From NCBI GenBank assembly GCA_003150225.1, contig QAND01000029.1, positions 42,962 through 106,961 of the forward strand: 64,000 nt of DNA, in the 5' to 3' direction. The stretch comes from Bacillota bacterium (GTDB taxonomy: Bacteria; Bacillota; Clostridia; Christensenellales; QAND01). The notes beneath the pieces were generated by a model that saw nothing but the letters and a program-made list of their open reading frames with translations, searched no databases and was not told the DNA's origin. A program made the translations under genes and the position numbers. This document shows positions 26,575 through 35,696 of the stretch, in pieces. How positions within the stretch are numbered: position 1 is the first letter of the stretch; each line of letters starts with the position of its first letter.

Positions 26575-27448
26575 CTATCAAAACCGCTATGACGCCTATC
26601 GCCTTCGGGTCGAGGAATACCTGCACGCCTCCCTTATGGTGCTCCCCGAGGGGGAGCTGCGGGACGCCATGGCATATAGTCTATTTGGCGGCGGCAAGCT
26701 GCTGCGGCCCGTTCTCACCTTAGCCGCTTGTGATTTGGCGGATGGCGTCATCGGCGATGCGCTACCCTTCGCCGGCGCTGTGGAGATGATCCATACGTAT
26801 AGCCTAATCCACGATGACCTCCCCTGTATGGACAACGATTCCCTTCGCCGCGGACGGCCCACCAACCACGTAGTTTACGGGGAGGATATGGCGGTGCTGG
26901 CGGGAGACGGCCTTTTGTCCTGGGCCTTTGAGACCATGCTCATCGCTTGTTCCACCCTGGAGGATCCCAGGCCCGGCTTGCTGGCTACCCAAGCCATTGC
27001 CCATGGTTGCGGCGCCCTAGGGATGGTATACGGCCAATCCCTGGACATCAAAAATGAAGGACGGCCCCTAGGGGAGCAGGAGCTCCGGATGGTTCATCGC
27101 AACAAGACCGGCGCCCTCATCAAGGGCGCGCTTCTAGCCGGCGCCCATTTCGGCTTTACCGATGCCCTTTCCCTTCATGCAGTCCGTACCTATGGGGAGA
27201 ACCTGGGCGTTGCATTCCAAATCGCCGACGATGTACTGGATGCCACCCAAAGCGCCGAGGTTCTGGGAAAGACTCCTCATAAGGATCAAGAGGCCCATAA
27301 GACCACCTATGTTACCCTTTATGGCGTAGAAGGTGCCCGGCAGCTCTGTCAGGAATACACCGATCGAGCGGTGGAAGCCCTCGCTCCCTTTCCCAAAAGC
27401 GGATTTCTGATTCAGCTTGCCCAGGCATATGCCAAAAGGGTTCGGTAA
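26555..27448 (+). CDS. ispA: Polyprenyl synthetase (farnesyl/geranylgeranyl diphosphate synthase)
   Basis: About 297 residues with both Asp-rich motifs: DDLPCMDNDSLRRGRPTNH (first) and QIADDVLDAT (second). The GGGKLLRPVL segment binds the diphosphate of IPP. It condenses IPP with DMAPP or GPP to make C15 or C20 chains. The TTG at 26555 has GGAGG 10 bases upstream, while the ATG at 26567 lacks an SD but overlaps the xseB stop; either may be used. dxs, which makes the isoprenoid precursor, is the next gene. Confidence 0.94.
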   Translation: MQTPMSDYQNRYDAYRLRVEEYLHASLMVLPEGELRDAMAYSLFGGGKLLRPVLTLAACDLADGVIGDALPFAGAVEMIHTYSLIHDDLPCMDNDSLRRGRPTNHVVYGEDMAVLAGDGLLSWAFETMLIACSTLEDPRPGLLATQAIAHGCGALGMVYGQSLDIKNEGRPLGEQELRMVHRNKTGALIKGALLAGAHFGFTDALSLHAVRTYGENLGVAFQIADDVLDATQSAEVLGKTPHKDQEAHKTTYVTLYGVEGARQLCQEYTDRAVEALAPFPKSGFLIQLAQAYAKRVR

Positions 27449-27473
27449 TTGGACGTTCAACCCTATGGTTCTA

Positions 27474-27482
27474 TGGTATAAT
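27474..27482 (+). promoter_or_regulatory. Extended -10 promoter of dxs
   Basis: TGG followed by TATAAT (27477-27482), lying between ispA and dxs. No good -35 is found at 16-18 bases, which is acceptable for an extended -10 promoter. Confidence 0.5.
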
Positions 27483-27574
27483 AAAAAATCCAACATAGAA
27501 CAACGCTGGGATTCATGCAGAATCACGGCCTATTTTCTGTTGCAATGGAAGGAAACCCAAGGGACAACACCGCC

Positions 27575-29434
27575 ATGCAGAAATTGCTGAACCAAATCCA
27601 TAGTCCCGCGGATCTGCGGGCACTGAACAAACAGGAAACCGAGTCCCTGTGCCAGGAGATTCGGGAATGCATCGTGTCCACCGTCATGCAGAACGGCGGA
27701 CACATGGCCTCCAATCTTGGAGTGGTGGAATTGACCATCGCTCTGCACAAGGCGTTTGACGCCCCTTCCGACCAGATCGTCTTCGACGTAGGGCATCAAT
27801 GCTATACCCATAAGCTTCTGACCGGCCGGGCGGACCGGTTCTGTACCCTCCGCACCCGGGACGGCATCAGTGGATTTCCCAATTGCACGGAAAGCCCCTA
27901 CGATGCTTTCCAGACCGGCCACAGCTCCACCTCCATTTCAGCGGCGGTGGGCATGGCCCGTGCCCGGGATCTGGCAGGCCAGACCCATAGCGTAGTAGCT
28001 GTGATCGGGGATGGCGCGCTCACTGGGGGCATGAGCTACGAGGCGCTAAACGACGGCGCCGATTTAGGCAGCTCCCTTATCGTCATCCTCAACGACAACG
28101 AAATGTCCATCAGCAAAAACGTAGGAGGTATGACGGAATACCTCAATAAAATTCGCTCCAGCCCCAGGTACCATAGCTTTAAACGGCGCTTTAAGGGGTT
28201 TCTGCGTTCCATTCCTCTCATCGGAGGGGGACTGTACCGGGTGGTGGACTGGACCAAGGATTGCGTTAAGCGGATCTTTCTCCAGCCGGTGTTCTTTGAG
28301 GAGATCGGCTATGTATATCTGGGGCCCATCGATGGCCATGACGTCGACGCCATGGTCTCGGTATTCTCCCAAGCCAAGGAACTGGACCGGCCCGTGTTCA
28401 TCCATGTAATCACCCAAAAAGGCAGGGGATACCGCCCTGCCGCCAAGGATCCAGAGAAGTTTCACGGCGTTTCTCCCTTTGTGGTGGAGAAAAACGGAAA
28501 CGGCGGTGAAACCTGCTCTCATCTATTGGGACGCAAACTCATCGAACTATCGGAAAAGGATCGCCGGATCACAGCTGTCACCGCCGCGATGCCCACCGGC
28601 ACCGGGCTTTCCGCCTATCAGGAACGGTTCCCAAAGCGTTGCTTTGACGTGGGCATCGCTGAGGAACACGGGGTGACCATGTCCGCCGGTATGGCAAAAG
28701 CGGGCATGCGTCCCTATTTTGCCGTTTACGCCTCCTTTTTGCAGCGGGCATATGACCAGATTCTTACGGATGTCTGCATTCAGGGCCTTCCCGTCACCCT
28801 TTGTGTGGATCGGGCTGGCATCGTGGGGGAGGATGGGGAGACCCATCACGGGGTGTTCGATCTTTCCATGATGATGCCCATGCCGGGACTCACCATCATG
28901 GAGCCCGCCACTCCCAGCGAGATGGAGGAAATGCTGGAGATGACCCTCACCCTAAACGGCCCCTGCGCCATCCGCTACCCCAAGGGAAGCCTCTGGGCCG
29001 GTTCTTCCAAAAAGGAACCCGTGGTCTACGGCAAGGCACAGGAGCTTCTTCCCATCTCCCGGATTACTGTGGTAACGGCGGGAAGTATGGTGGGCTGCGC
29101 CTATGAGGCTATCTCCCAGCTTGCCCAAAAGGAGATAGAGGCCATCGGCCTTGTCAATCTGAGGTTTTTAAAGCCCTTGGATGGAAAGCTGCTTCGGCGG
29201 CTGGAGGAAGAGGCCCAGGTGCTTCTGGTGGTGGAGGAAAATAGCGTCCATGGAGGGATTGGTGACGCCCTCGCAGGGTATTTTTCCGCCCGTTCCAGCA
29301 TTCGGATTGAGAAGCTAGGTGTGGGGGACGCCTTTGTCAAGCATGGCCAACGAGCCCAGCTTCTGCATGAACTGGGTCTGGATCGGGATGGGATCGCCAG
29401 CCGCCTGGAAACCATTTTGGAGGAGTCGCGATGA
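27575..29434 (+). CDS. dxs: 1-deoxy-D-xylulose-5-phosphate synthase
   Basis: 619 residues. The thiamine diphosphate site (VIGDGALTGGMSYEALN, with NDNEMSISKNVGG) and the transketolase-like second half (GIAEEHGVTMSAGMAKAG, DRAGIVGEDGETHHG) are intact. It joins pyruvate and glyceraldehyde-3-phosphate in the first step of the MEP pathway. The reading frame opens at 27515, but the ATG at 27575 places the IHSPADLRALN motif at the N-terminus as in clostridial relatives and follows AAGGGACAAC. The stop overlaps tlyA (ATGA). Confidence 0.97.
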   Translation: MQKLLNQIHSPADLRALNKQETESLCQEIRECIVSTVMQNGGHMASNLGVVELTIALHKAFDAPSDQIVFDVGHQCYTHKLLTGRADRFCTLRTRDGISGFPNCTESPYDAFQTGHSSTSISAAVGMARARDLAGQTHSVVAVIGDGALTGGMSYEALNDGADLGSSLIVILNDNEMSISKNVGGMTEYLNKIRSSPRYHSFKRRFKGFLRSIPLIGGGLYRVVDWTKDCVKRIFLQPVFFEEIGYVYLGPIDGHDVDAMVSVFSQAKELDRPVFIHVITQKGRGYRPAAKDPEKFHGVSPFVVEKNGNGGETCSHLLGRKLIELSEKDRRITAVTAAMPTGTGLSAYQERFPKRCFDVGIAEEHGVTMSAGMAKAGMRPYFAVYASFLQRAYDQILTDVCIQGLPVTLCVDRAGIVGEDGETHHGVFDLSMMMPMPGLTIMEPATPSEMEEMLEMTLTLNGPCAIRYPKGSLWAGSSKKEPVVYGKAQELLPISRITVVTAGSMVGCAYEAISQLAQKEIEAIGLVNLRFLKPLDGKLLRRLEEEAQVLLVVEENSVHGGIGDALAGYFSARSSIRIEKLGVGDAFVKHGQRAQLLHELGLDRDGIASRLETILEESR

Positions 29435-30228
29435 AAGGGGAACGTCTGGACGCTGCTATGGTGGCGCGGGGCCTAGCTCCCAGCAGAAATGCCGCCCAGG
29501 GGATCATTCTTGCGGGCGATGTCCTGGTCAACGGTGAACCCGCTCAAAAAGCGGCTCAGCCGGTGACTGATCTGGATGCGATTGAAGTGGGAAGCCAGCG
29601 AAAGTATGTAAGCCGGGGCGGCTATAAGCTGGAAAAAGCCCTATCGGTGTTTCCCGTGGATCTCACGGGTAAAACCTGTCTGGATATCGGCGCCAGCACC
29701 GGAGGCTTCACCCATTGTATGCTGCAAAATGGCGCTGCCAAATGCTATGCCATCGATGTTGGCTATGGCCAGCTGGATTATACGCTGCGGAACGATGACC
29801 GAGTGGTTTCTATGGAACGATACAATGCCCGGAATCTCCGCAAGGAGGACGTAGGTGGTGAGGCGGATTTTGCCTCCATCGATGTATCCTTCATTTCGCT
29901 CAAGCTGATTCTGCCGCCCTTGTTCTTCTGTCTGCGGGATGGGGGAGAGGCGGTGGCCCTCATCAAACCCCAGTTCGAGGCCGGAAAGGAACAGGTGGGG
30001 AAAAACGGCGTCGTGCGCTCTGCTACCGTTCATAAGGCAGTCTGTCTCTCCGTTTTAACCTTTGCCCAGGAGCACGGCTTTGGAGTGTCCGGCCTGGATT
30101 ATTCCCCCATCAAGGGGCCCAAGGGCAATGTGGAGTTTCTTGCGTATCTCATCAAAAACGGTGCGTCTTTGGGAGAATCCCAATTATCCACCCTGATAGA
30201 TGGAGTTCTTTCCTCCGTCAGTTTCTAA
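29431..30228 (+). CDS. TlyA family rRNA 2'-O-methyltransferase
   Basis: 265 residues. An N-terminal S4 RNA-binding domain (residues 1-60, RLDAAMVARGLAPSRNAAQ) is followed by an FtsJ-type methyltransferase fold with the SAM motif CLDIGASTGGFTHCML, then AIDVGYGQLDY and the catalytic ALIKPQFEAG. TlyA methylates ribosomal RNA riboses and was once called hemolysin. Its place between dxs and nadK is conserved in Firmicutes (yqxC). Confidence 0.93.
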   Translation: MKGERLDAAMVARGLAPSRNAAQGIILAGDVLVNGEPAQKAAQPVTDLDAIEVGSQRKYVSRGGYKLEKALSVFPVDLTGKTCLDIGASTGGFTHCMLQNGAAKCYAIDVGYGQLDYTLRNDDRVVSMERYNARNLRKEDVGGEADFASIDVSFISLKLILPPLFFCLRDGGEAVALIKPQFEAGKEQVGKNGVVRSATVHKAVCLSVLTFAQEHGFGVSGLDYSPIKGPKGNVEFLAYLIKNGASLGESQLSTLIDGVLSSVSF

Positions 30229-30272
30229 AAAACGTAGCCGCGGACAGCGGCCGTGTAGTCGCATCTTCTTGA

Positions 30273-30301
30273 TTGTATAATATGCATTTCTCGTGTATAA
30301 T
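30273..30301 (+). promoter_or_regulatory. Sigma-A promoter of nadK with a second -10
   Basis: TTGTAT at 30273-30278, 17 bases, then TATAAT at 30296-30301. Another TATAAT lies at 30276-30281, overlapping the -35, so two starts about 20 bases apart are possible. Upstream at about 30237-30251 is a small GC-rich hairpin (GCCGC/GCGGC) without a T tract. Confidence 0.6.
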
Positions 30302-30324
30302 ACGGGTTATAAGCGGTGATGTCT

Positions 30325-31179
30325 ATGAAACAGGCGTGCATCTACGCCAATTCCGATAAGGATACCTATTTCAACCTGGCCCGCGGAGTAATGGGTTATC
30401 TGTTGTCTGCCGGGTATCAAGTATACTGCCAGGACGATATGACGGATACCCTGGGCTGTCCTCCGGCAACGGACAGCCAAGGGCCCATGGATCTGGCCTT
30501 TATTCTGGGCGGGGACGGCACCGTACTGACCGCCCTCTTTACCGGAAACCTCTATGATGTGCCCATGTGCTGTATCAACATGGGTACCCTAGGCTTTTTG
30601 TTGGAGCACAACAGCCGGGAGTTCCCCGTCTTTATGGATCAGATTCTTGCGGGGGACTATGAAATCGAGTCCCGGGAGATGCTGTCCGCCACCGTCCGCT
30701 CCCAGGACGGCCGCCAACAGCCCATCCGCTACGCGTTAAATGACGTCAACGTGGTCCGGAGCAGTCTGGGCGGCGTCATGCGGTGCAACGTATGGGTAGG
30801 GGAAGAGATGGTTTCGGAGTATGCTGCAGACGGCATCCTGGTAGCCACCCCCACCGGCTCCACCGCCTACTCTCTTTCGGCGGGAGGCCCCATCGTCGCT
30901 CCCGACGTAGCTTGTTTCATCATCACACCGGTCTGTGCCCATTCCCTCTACACCCGTCCTCTGGTGGTGAAGGATACCCAGACCATTCGGATTCTGCCTC
31001 AGCGGGGCCCCCTTTCCCTGGTGCTGGACGGCCAGCGCGAGTTTCCCATCGAAACCGGGGATGAGGTGATCATCAAAAAGGCCGGAGTATCGGCCAAATT
31101 CATCACCACCCAGGGCCGCAGCTTTTTTTCGCTACTGCGCACAAAGATGGGCGAATGGAACGTTCCCCGATTGAAATAA
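30325..31179 (+). CDS. nadK: NAD kinase
   Basis: 284 residues. The GGDGT motif (FILGGDGTVLTALF) binds ATP and NAD; NMGTLGFL and VATPTGSTAYSLSAGGPIV are conserved. It makes NADP. Starts at 30316 (GTG), 30319 and 30325 (ATG) are all in frame; MKQACIYANS at 30325 fits relatives best. argR follows by 9 bases. Confidence 0.95.
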   Translation: MKQACIYANSDKDTYFNLARGVMGYLLSAGYQVYCQDDMTDTLGCPPATDSQGPMDLAFILGGDGTVLTALFTGNLYDVPMCCINMGTLGFLLEHNSREFPVFMDQILAGDYEIESREMLSATVRSQDGRQQPIRYALNDVNVVRSSLGGVMRCNVWVGEEMVSEYAADGILVATPTGSTAYSLSAGGPIVAPDVACFIITPVCAHSLYTRPLVVKDTQTIRILPQRGPLSLVLDGQREFPIETGDEVIIKKAGVSAKFITTQGRSFFSLLRTKMGEWNVPRLK

Positions 31180-31188
31180 GGAGTCCCA

Positions 31189-31638
31189 ATGAAGAACAAG
31201 AGACAACACGCCATCAAGGAGATCATCGAGGCTAACGATGTGGAGACCCAGGGGGAGCTCGCCGACCTGTTGCTGGAAAGCGGATTCAAGGTGACCCAAG
31301 CCACCGTATCCCGCGATATCAAAGATCTGCGCCTAGTAAAGGTTCTCACCGAGCGCGGAACCTATAAATACGCGTCGGGAGAGCAGAAGGACGCGCGGGA
31401 AAGCGGCGTGCCCATTCGGGTATTTACCGACACCGTGGTCTCCATCGATTCTGCGGGGAGCATTGTGGTGGTTCATACCCTTTCGGGCAGCGCCAACGCC
31501 GCAGCTGAAGCTCTGGATTCCCAACGGTATCCTGAGATCGCCGGCACTATCGCCGGAGACAATACCATCTTTATCGCCGTAAAGGATGGCGCCCAGAGTT
31601 CGGAATTGATCAAGAAACTCAGAAAGCTGGCAAAATAA
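31189..31638 (+). CDS. argR: Arginine repressor ArgR
   Basis: 149 residues. The N-terminal winged helix (AIKEIIEANDVETQGELADLL, TQATVSRDIKDLRLVKV) and the C-terminal arginine-binding trimerisation domain (GTIAGDNTIFIAVKD) are intact. It regulates arginine metabolism genes; none are in this window. SD AAGGAG at 31178-31183. The nadK-argR-recN order is conserved. Confidence 0.96.
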   Translation: MKNKRQHAIKEIIEANDVETQGELADLLLESGFKVTQATVSRDIKDLRLVKVLTERGTYKYASGEQKDARESGVPIRVFTDTVVSIDSAGSIVVVHTLSGSANAAAEALDSQRYPEIAGTIAGDNTIFIAVKDGAQSSELIKKLRKLAK

Positions 31639-31641
31639 CGG

Positions 31642-33366
31642 ATGCTCAGGAGTATCAACATTCGGAATATCGCCCTCATCGAGTCCCTGTCTTTGGAGTT
31701 CGGCCGGGGGCTTAATGTGCTTTCCGGAGAAACCGGTGCCGGCAAATCCATCCTCATCGATGCTGTAAACTTGGTGCTAGGGGACCGCGCCGACCGGGAG
31801 TTGATTCGCCGCGGCGCCGATCGGGCGGTGGTAGAGGCCTTCTTCTCCACCCAGGATCCGCGGGTGATGGATGTTCTCCGGCAGGCGGGTCTGGAACCCG
31901 AGGAGGAGGTGATCCTCAGTCGGGAGCTTACCGCCGCCGGACGCAACGTGGCCCGTATCAATGGAACCCTGGTCAATAACGCGGCGTTAAAAGCCGTCAG
32001 TGCTCTTCTCATCGACATCCACGGCCAACACCAGCATCAGTCCCTCTTTAACCCCAAGGCCCATCTGGGACTCTTGGACGCCTATTGTGGGGATAGAATC
32101 GACGTTCCTCTCAAAGCGTATCGCGAGGCGCTTTCCCGTCTTCGCCGCATTGGTGAAGAGCTGCAGGGCCTGGGCGGCGATCCCGGAGAGCGGGAGCGTC
32201 GCAAGGATATGCTTCAGTTTGCCATTGAGGAGATCTCCCGGGAGAATATCACGCCGGGAGAGGAAGCCCGCCTGGAGCAGGAACAGCGGGTGATGGCCAA
32301 CGCCGAGCGGATCTCCAGCGCCCTTACAAGCGCCTATGAAAGTCTATATGGGGTAGAGGATACCCCCGGCGCTATGGAGCTCTTCAGCGGAGCGGCTCAG
32401 GACCTGGTCTCCATTGGAGAATATGGCAGGGAATACGCCGACGTGGCCGAGGAGCTAAACACTTTGTACTACCAGGCCGAAGGCGTAGTAGAGACCGTTC
32501 GGGAGCTGCAATATCGCTTTTTCTACGATCCAGCCGCCCTGGAGGCGATAGAAAAACGGCTGGCCGACCTACAGCGACTGGCACGAAAATACGGTGGCTC
32601 CGTAGACAGCGCGCTGGAATACCTCTCCTCCTGCGAGGAGGAACTCTACCAATTGGAGCACTCCGAGGAGCGCATTGCCGCCCTGATGGCAGAACGCGCA
32701 AAAACGATTTCCGCTGCCTATCAAGCCGGTACTGCTCTATCCAAGCTGCGACATGAGGCAGCTGCGGCCTTTACCCAGGAGATACAGGTTCAGCTGAAGG
32801 ATCTGGGCATGGGAGGAGGCGGCTTTCTGGTACACTTTTCGGAAATTCCTCCCGAGGACGCCTATCGGACGGACGAGGCTCGCTTTGGCAGCCGTGGGCT
32901 GGATCAAGCGGAATTCCTTTTCTCCGCCAATCGCGGAGAACCGCCCCGACCCCTGGCCCGGATCGCCTCCGGGGGCGAGGCCAGTCGGATCATGCTGGCG
33001 CTTAAGAATATCTTTGCCCGGATCGACGGCATCGATTGCCTGATCTTCGATGAAATCGATACCGGCATCAGCGGAGCCATGGCCCATGTTGTGGCCGAAA
33101 AAATGGCGCGGATCAGCCGAGAGCGGCAGGTTCTCTGCGTTTCCCATCTGGCTCAGCTGGCGGCCATGGCGGATCACAACTATCTGATTGAAAAGCGGGA
33201 GGAGGGGGAAAAGACCCTGACCCACGTACATCTTTTAAGCGATGAAGAACGCATCCAAGAGATCGCCCGGTTGGCCGGCGGCAGAGAGGGGGACGCTTCC
33301 GCTCTGTCCCATGCGAGAGAGCTTCGGCAGCACGCCCAGGAGATCAAAAAACGTTTTTTACAATAA
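31642..33366 (+). CDS. recN: DNA repair protein RecN
   Basis: 574 residues, SMC-like: Walker A GETGAGKS at residues 29-36, long coiled coils (about residues 150-360), then the ABC signature and Walker B (GGEASRIMLALKNI, CLIFDEIDTGISGAMAHVV). RecN acts early in double-strand break repair. A strong terminator follows. Confidence 0.97.
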   Translation: MLRSINIRNIALIESLSLEFGRGLNVLSGETGAGKSILIDAVNLVLGDRADRELIRRGADRAVVEAFFSTQDPRVMDVLRQAGLEPEEEVILSRELTAAGRNVARINGTLVNNAALKAVSALLIDIHGQHQHQSLFNPKAHLGLLDAYCGDRIDVPLKAYREALSRLRRIGEELQGLGGDPGERERRKDMLQFAIEEISRENITPGEEARLEQEQRVMANAERISSALTSAYESLYGVEDTPGAMELFSGAAQDLVSIGEYGREYADVAEELNTLYYQAEGVVETVRELQYRFFYDPAALEAIEKRLADLQRLARKYGGSVDSALEYLSSCEEELYQLEHSEERIAALMAERAKTISAAYQAGTALSKLRHEAAAAFTQEIQVQLKDLGMGGGGFLVHFSEIPPEDAYRTDEARFGSRGLDQAEFLFSANRGEPPRPLARIASGGEASRIMLALKNIFARIDGIDCLIFDEIDTGISGAMAHVVAEKMARISRERQVLCVSHLAQLAAMADHNYLIEKREEGEKTLTHVHLLSDEERIQEIARLAGGREGDASALSHARELRQHAQEIKKRFLQ

Positions 33367-33374
33367 ATCATCAG

Positions 33375-33410
33375 AAAAAAGCCATCCCGTGGGACGGCTT
33401 TTTTGATTTT
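33375..33410 (+). terminator. Intrinsic terminator after recN
   Basis: AAAAAAGCC pairs with GGCTTTTTT, with a short inner CCC/GGG stem, followed by GATTTTTT. It separates the nusB-recN block from spoIVB. Confidence 0.9.
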
Positions 33411-33489
33411 TTCTTCTCGGGCGTCTCCAGCTTTATTTCACGGGGAATTGGGCAACCTACTCCATGATAAAAAATGGAGGCCATGGGAT

Positions 33490-34776
33490 TTGAAACACAA
33501 GTTTTTCTCCGCCATAAGCTATGTCCTGTGCGGATTGTTTTTTGCGTTCAACTTCATTCTTCCCCAAAACACCGGCGCTTTTCTGCCAGACCGTATCTAT
33601 GTAGACGTGGGCAAACAGGCCCAAGTGGAATTCACCCTGCCCATCTGGGCCAGCCTCTCCACCAGCGATGGCACGGAGCTATCGGTCAACGGCAGCCCGG
33701 TATCCCAGGGGAAAACCATCTCGTTAAACCAAGGGCTCACCATCGCTTCCGATAAAGCGGTGGACACCGAGCTTGTCATCAAACTGGGCAATCTCTTTAC
33801 CCTCAAGCGAATCCAGGTTACCGCCAGCGATGATATTATGCTCTATCCGGGCGGACAGAGCATCGGGGTTGCCATGTATACAAAAGGCGCGCTGGTGGTG
33901 GCCACCGGAGAATTCACCAATCAAAATGGGGAAGTGGTTTCCCCCGGAAAGGAGGCCGGCCTCCTGCCGGGGGATATCGTTCTCATGGCCGATGGCAAGG
34001 AGGTTAAAGGGGCGGATATGCTCTCCAGCATCATCAGCAACCGCAAGGAAGCACTCTCGTTGCGCATCATCCGCCAGGGAGAGGAGCAGGAGATATCCAT
34101 CCTGCCCCAGATGGATGCCAGCGACAACCGCTATAAGATGGGCCTCTGGGTTCGGGACAGCACGGCGGGCATCGGAACCATGACCTTTATCGATCCCAAA
34201 ACCATGGGATTCGGTAGCCTGGGTCATGCCATTACCGATGTGGATCTGCGGGAGGTGCTGCTTTTGCGCACGGGGGAAATCATCCCCGCCACGGTATTCG
34301 ATGTGATTCCCGGCCAGGTAGGGAAGCCGGGGGAACTGTGCGGTACCTTTATGGAGAACGAAAAATCCGCAGGCACCATCAGCAAAAACACAGATTTTGG
34401 AATCTTTGGAACCGCTAACCGGATCCTGGGCAACGATGCTTACGATCAGCCCCTGCCCATCGCTTTTCAGTCCGAGATCCGCACCGGGCCCTGCACCATC
34501 CTCTCCACCATCGATGACGGGGGAGTGAAAGAATACGACTGTGAAATCGTCCGAATCAACCGGCAGAAGAACAAATCCACCAAAGGATTGGTCATCAAGG
34601 TCACCGATCCCCGCCTCCTGGAGACCACCGGAGGCATCGTCCAGGGCATGAGCGGCAGTCCAATTCTCCAGAACGGCAAAATCGTAGGCGCCGTAACCCA
34701 TGTATTTATCAATGATCCCCAACGAGGCTATGGGGTTTTTATCGAGTGGATGCTGGAGGAACTACAAAATCCCTAA
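33490..34776 (+). CDS. spoIVB: SpoIVB peptidase (forespore signalling protease)
   Basis: 428 residues from a TTG at 33490, which has GGAGG 9 bases upstream; upstream frame extension starts inside the terminator region and is rejected. It has a signal/anchor helix (residues 5-24), a PDZ domain (about 125-215) and the SpoIVB serine protease domain. His246, Asp373 and Ser388 (in GMSGSP) correspond to H236, D363 and S378 of B. subtilis with a constant offset of 10. Secreted by the forespore, it cleaves SpoIVFA and so starts pro-SigK processing. spo0A follows, as in most spore formers. Confidence 0.95.
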   Translation: MKHKFFSAISYVLCGLFFAFNFILPQNTGAFLPDRIYVDVGKQAQVEFTLPIWASLSTSDGTELSVNGSPVSQGKTISLNQGLTIASDKAVDTELVIKLGNLFTLKRIQVTASDDIMLYPGGQSIGVAMYTKGALVVATGEFTNQNGEVVSPGKEAGLLPGDIVLMADGKEVKGADMLSSIISNRKEALSLRIIRQGEEQEISILPQMDASDNRYKMGLWVRDSTAGIGTMTFIDPKTMGFGSLGHAITDVDLREVLLLRTGEIIPATVFDVIPGQVGKPGELCGTFMENEKSAGTISKNTDFGIFGTANRILGNDAYDQPLPIAFQSEIRTGPCTILSTIDDGGVKEYDCEIVRINRQKNKSTKGLVIKVTDPRLLETTGGIVQGMSGSPILQNGKIVGAVTHVFINDPQRGYGVFIEWMLEELQNP

Positions 34777-34871
34777 AAACATAATTGCAGAATTTGGGAA
34801 TTTTCGATACTATAATATTATGAAGTTTCCATTCGGCATATCATCATTCTTTTAGGAATGCGGGGGCAGAC

Positions 34872-35633
34872 ATGAACGAAACCATCACCGTTGTAATTGG
34901 AGATACCAATGCGGAGTACGCCCAGGCTATACGGCGTGGGCTGGAAGCCCATGGCTATACCGTCCTTAAGGTGGCGGAGGACGGTATTACCCTGATCGAT
35001 GCCATCAAACGGATGCGGCCCGGCCTTGTGATCATGGATGTCATCCTCAGTAGGCTGGACGGATTCGCCGTCATGGAGGAACTGCATCAGCTGCCCTCCT
35101 TGGAATGGCCCAAGATTCTGGTACACACGGCTCTAAACCAGGAGAACATCATGCTCAGAATCTATTCCATGGGCGCCGATTATCTCAGCAAACCCGCCCC
35201 TATAAGCCAGGTGGTCCGCCGGGTAGACGCCATGTTTGCTGGCAACTACCGGCAGGGGGTGGAGAGCGCTATCTATCAATCTATGCAGAACGACGAGCTG
35301 CGGCAAAAGGTTTCCGTATGTCTCAAACGGCTGGGCATCTCTCCCAGGCTGAGGGGATACCGGTATTTGGTGGAGGGGATTTTGCTGGTGATGCGGGACA
35401 TTTCCATCCTGGACCGCTGCACCAGCGTTCTGTATCCCTATCTAGGCAAAATCTTTCATTCCACCCCCGAGCGGGTGGAACGGTGTATGCGATACAGCAT
35501 CGAGACCGCGTTTGAGCGGGGCAATCTTAGCGACATCGAGCAGGTATTCGGCTACACCGTAGACGTCAGCAAGGGAAAGCCCACCAACTCGCAGTTTATG
35601 GCCATGGTGGCGGACCATCTGCTATTAAACTAG
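34872..35633 (+). CDS. spo0A: Sporulation master regulator Spo0A
   Basis: 253 residues. The receiver domain (1-120) keeps the phosphoacceptor Asp56 (VIMDVILSRLDG), the Thr (VHTAL) and the Lys (LSKPAP), but the usual acidic pair DD at residues 10-11 reads GD. The C-terminal DNA-binding domain (about 140-253) is well conserved: SPRLRGYRYL, STPERVERCMRYSIETA, FGYTVDVSKGKPTNSQF. Phosphorylated Spo0A commits the cell to sporulation. A TATAAT lies at 34811-34816, but I find no convincing -35, sigma-H site or 0A box. SD GCGGGGGC precedes the ATG. Confidence 0.96.
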   Translation: MNETITVVIGDTNAEYAQAIRRGLEAHGYTVLKVAEDGITLIDAIKRMRPGLVIMDVILSRLDGFAVMEELHQLPSLEWPKILVHTALNQENIMLRIYSMGADYLSKPAPISQVVRRVDAMFAGNYRQGVESAIYQSMQNDELRQKVSVCLKRLGISPRLRGYRYLVEGILLVMRDISILDRCTSVLYPYLGKIFHSTPERVERCMRYSIETAFERGNLSDIEQVFGYTVDVSKGKPTNSQFMAMVADHLLLN

Positions 35634-35644
35634 ATATCAGCTTA

Positions 35645-35672
35645 CATATTTACTTTTGTCCCAGCATAACAT
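35645..35672 (+). promoter_or_regulatory. Sigma-E-like promoter of spoIIM
   Basis: CATATTT at 35645-35651, 13 bases, then CATAACAT at 35665-35672, 24 bases before the spoIIM start. It matches the sigma-E pattern and shares the 13-base spacer with the spoIIIA promoter. Confidence 0.68.
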
Positions 35673-35696
35673 GAAGCAAAGGAAGGTGCGGGTGTT

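Noticed and set aside
34755..34795. Sigma-H promoter for spo0A (AGGA-type -35 and GCAGAATTT -10)
   Set aside because: The two boxes are 23 bases apart instead of 11-12.
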